In this document: positions 5,186 through 5,335 of the stretch, one piece after another
Position numbering within the stretch: the first letter of the stretch is position 1
How the letters are laid out: each line of letters opens with the position of its first letter
Source: an uncultured Porphyromonadaceae bacterium
GTDB taxonomy: Bacteria; Bacteroidota; Bacteroidia; Bacteroidales; Muribaculaceae
Reading direction: 5' to 3'
Length of the DNA stretch: 5,335 nt
Assembly (NCBI GenBank): GCA_937901905.1
Contig: CALDIF010000018.1
Span: 1 to 5,335 of the forward strand
Translations under genes and position numbers: made by a program
Notes under the pieces: generated by a model
Databases searched by the model: none
What the model was told of the DNA's origin: nothing
What the model saw: only the letters and a program-made list of their open reading frames with translations

Positions 5186-5335
5186 ATGGGAATCGCGACT
5201 AGCCAACAGCTCACCAAATATTACGATCAATACAGAGACACAGAAATTACTTTCACAAAAGATATAATCCGTGCTCTCGGACTGGATCCTCGCCAGGTCT
5301 ATGTAAAATGTAACGGCGGTCAGTGGCCTTGTATC
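5186..5335 (+). CDS. N-terminal fragment, possibly a treponemal PilZ-domain protein
   Basis: Fifty codons from ATG to the window edge, without a stop. The protein begins MGIATSQQLTKYYDQYRDTE, continues ITFTKDIIRALGLDPRQVYV, and ends KCNGGQWPCI. It has no signal peptide or membrane segment, so a cytoplasmic protein is likely. The opening resembles, from memory, Treponema proteins annotated as PilZ-domain (cyclic-di-GMP receptor) proteins. The diagnostic RxxxR and D/NxSxxG motifs of PilZ would lie beyond the window or are not visible, so this is tentative. It follows the glycosidase gene by 32 nt on the same strand, either as an operon or from its own promoter in that gap. Confidence 0.5.
   Translation, partial: MGIATSQQLTKYYDQYRDTEITFTKDIIRALGLDPRQVYVKCNGGQWPCI

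Noticed and set aside
4600..5335. Recent horizontal transfer of a treponemal segment into a Bacteroidota genome
   Set aside because: No integrase, insertion sequence, target-site duplication or attachment site is seen, and the break would cut the essential ribosomal operon from its promoter. A chimeric contig explains it more simply.

Overview
The window is two unrelated pieces of bacterial DNA joined near position 4590-4620. The left piece (1 to about 4600) is the distal end of the large ribosomal-protein cluster of a Bacteroidota member, most likely Bacteroidales. All its genes lie on the minus strand. The evidence is protein sequence similarity judged by eye, an L17 with a long C-terminal extension, starts without Shine-Dalgarno sequences in A/T-rich leaders, and a candidate TTTG / TAnnTTTG-type promoter. 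The right piece (about 4611 to 5335) is on the plus strand, is visibly more A/T-rich, and encodes two partial genes that look spirochaetal (Treponema-like). A chimeric metagenome contig is the simplest explanation, so the two halves should not be read as one genome.

Left piece, in transcription order (right to left): rpsM (S13), rpsK (S11), a 221-nt gap, rpsD (S4), rpoA (RNA polymerase alpha), rplQ (L17), then a strong intrinsic terminator. This is the classical alpha operon. Beyond the terminator come a small S4-domain Hsp15-like RNA-binding protein and a BadF/BadG-type sugar-kinase-like ATPase, 37 nt apart and probably co-transcribed. The first 60 bases are A/T-rich DNA with no gene I can support. 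The normal upstream neighbours of rpsM (rpmJ, infA, map, secY) are absent because the foreign sequence starts there.

The rpsK-rpsD gap is the least ordinary part of the left piece. It holds several inverted repeats and a candidate Bacteroidota-type promoter. It could be a leader that uncouples rpsD-rpoA-rplQ from rpsM-rpsK, possibly under S4 autocontrol; that is inference.

Right piece: the C-terminal ~180 residues of a phosphodiester glycosidase (NAGPA-type) protein, cut at its N-terminus by the junction. After 32 nt comes the first 50 codons of a protein that I tentatively match to a treponemal PilZ-domain protein, cut by the window end. A near-consensus sigma-70 promoter ends 7 nt before that start codon.

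I see no mobile element, CRISPR array, tRNA or rRNA. Apart from the junction and the rpsK-rpsD leader, the window is conserved housekeeping sequence.
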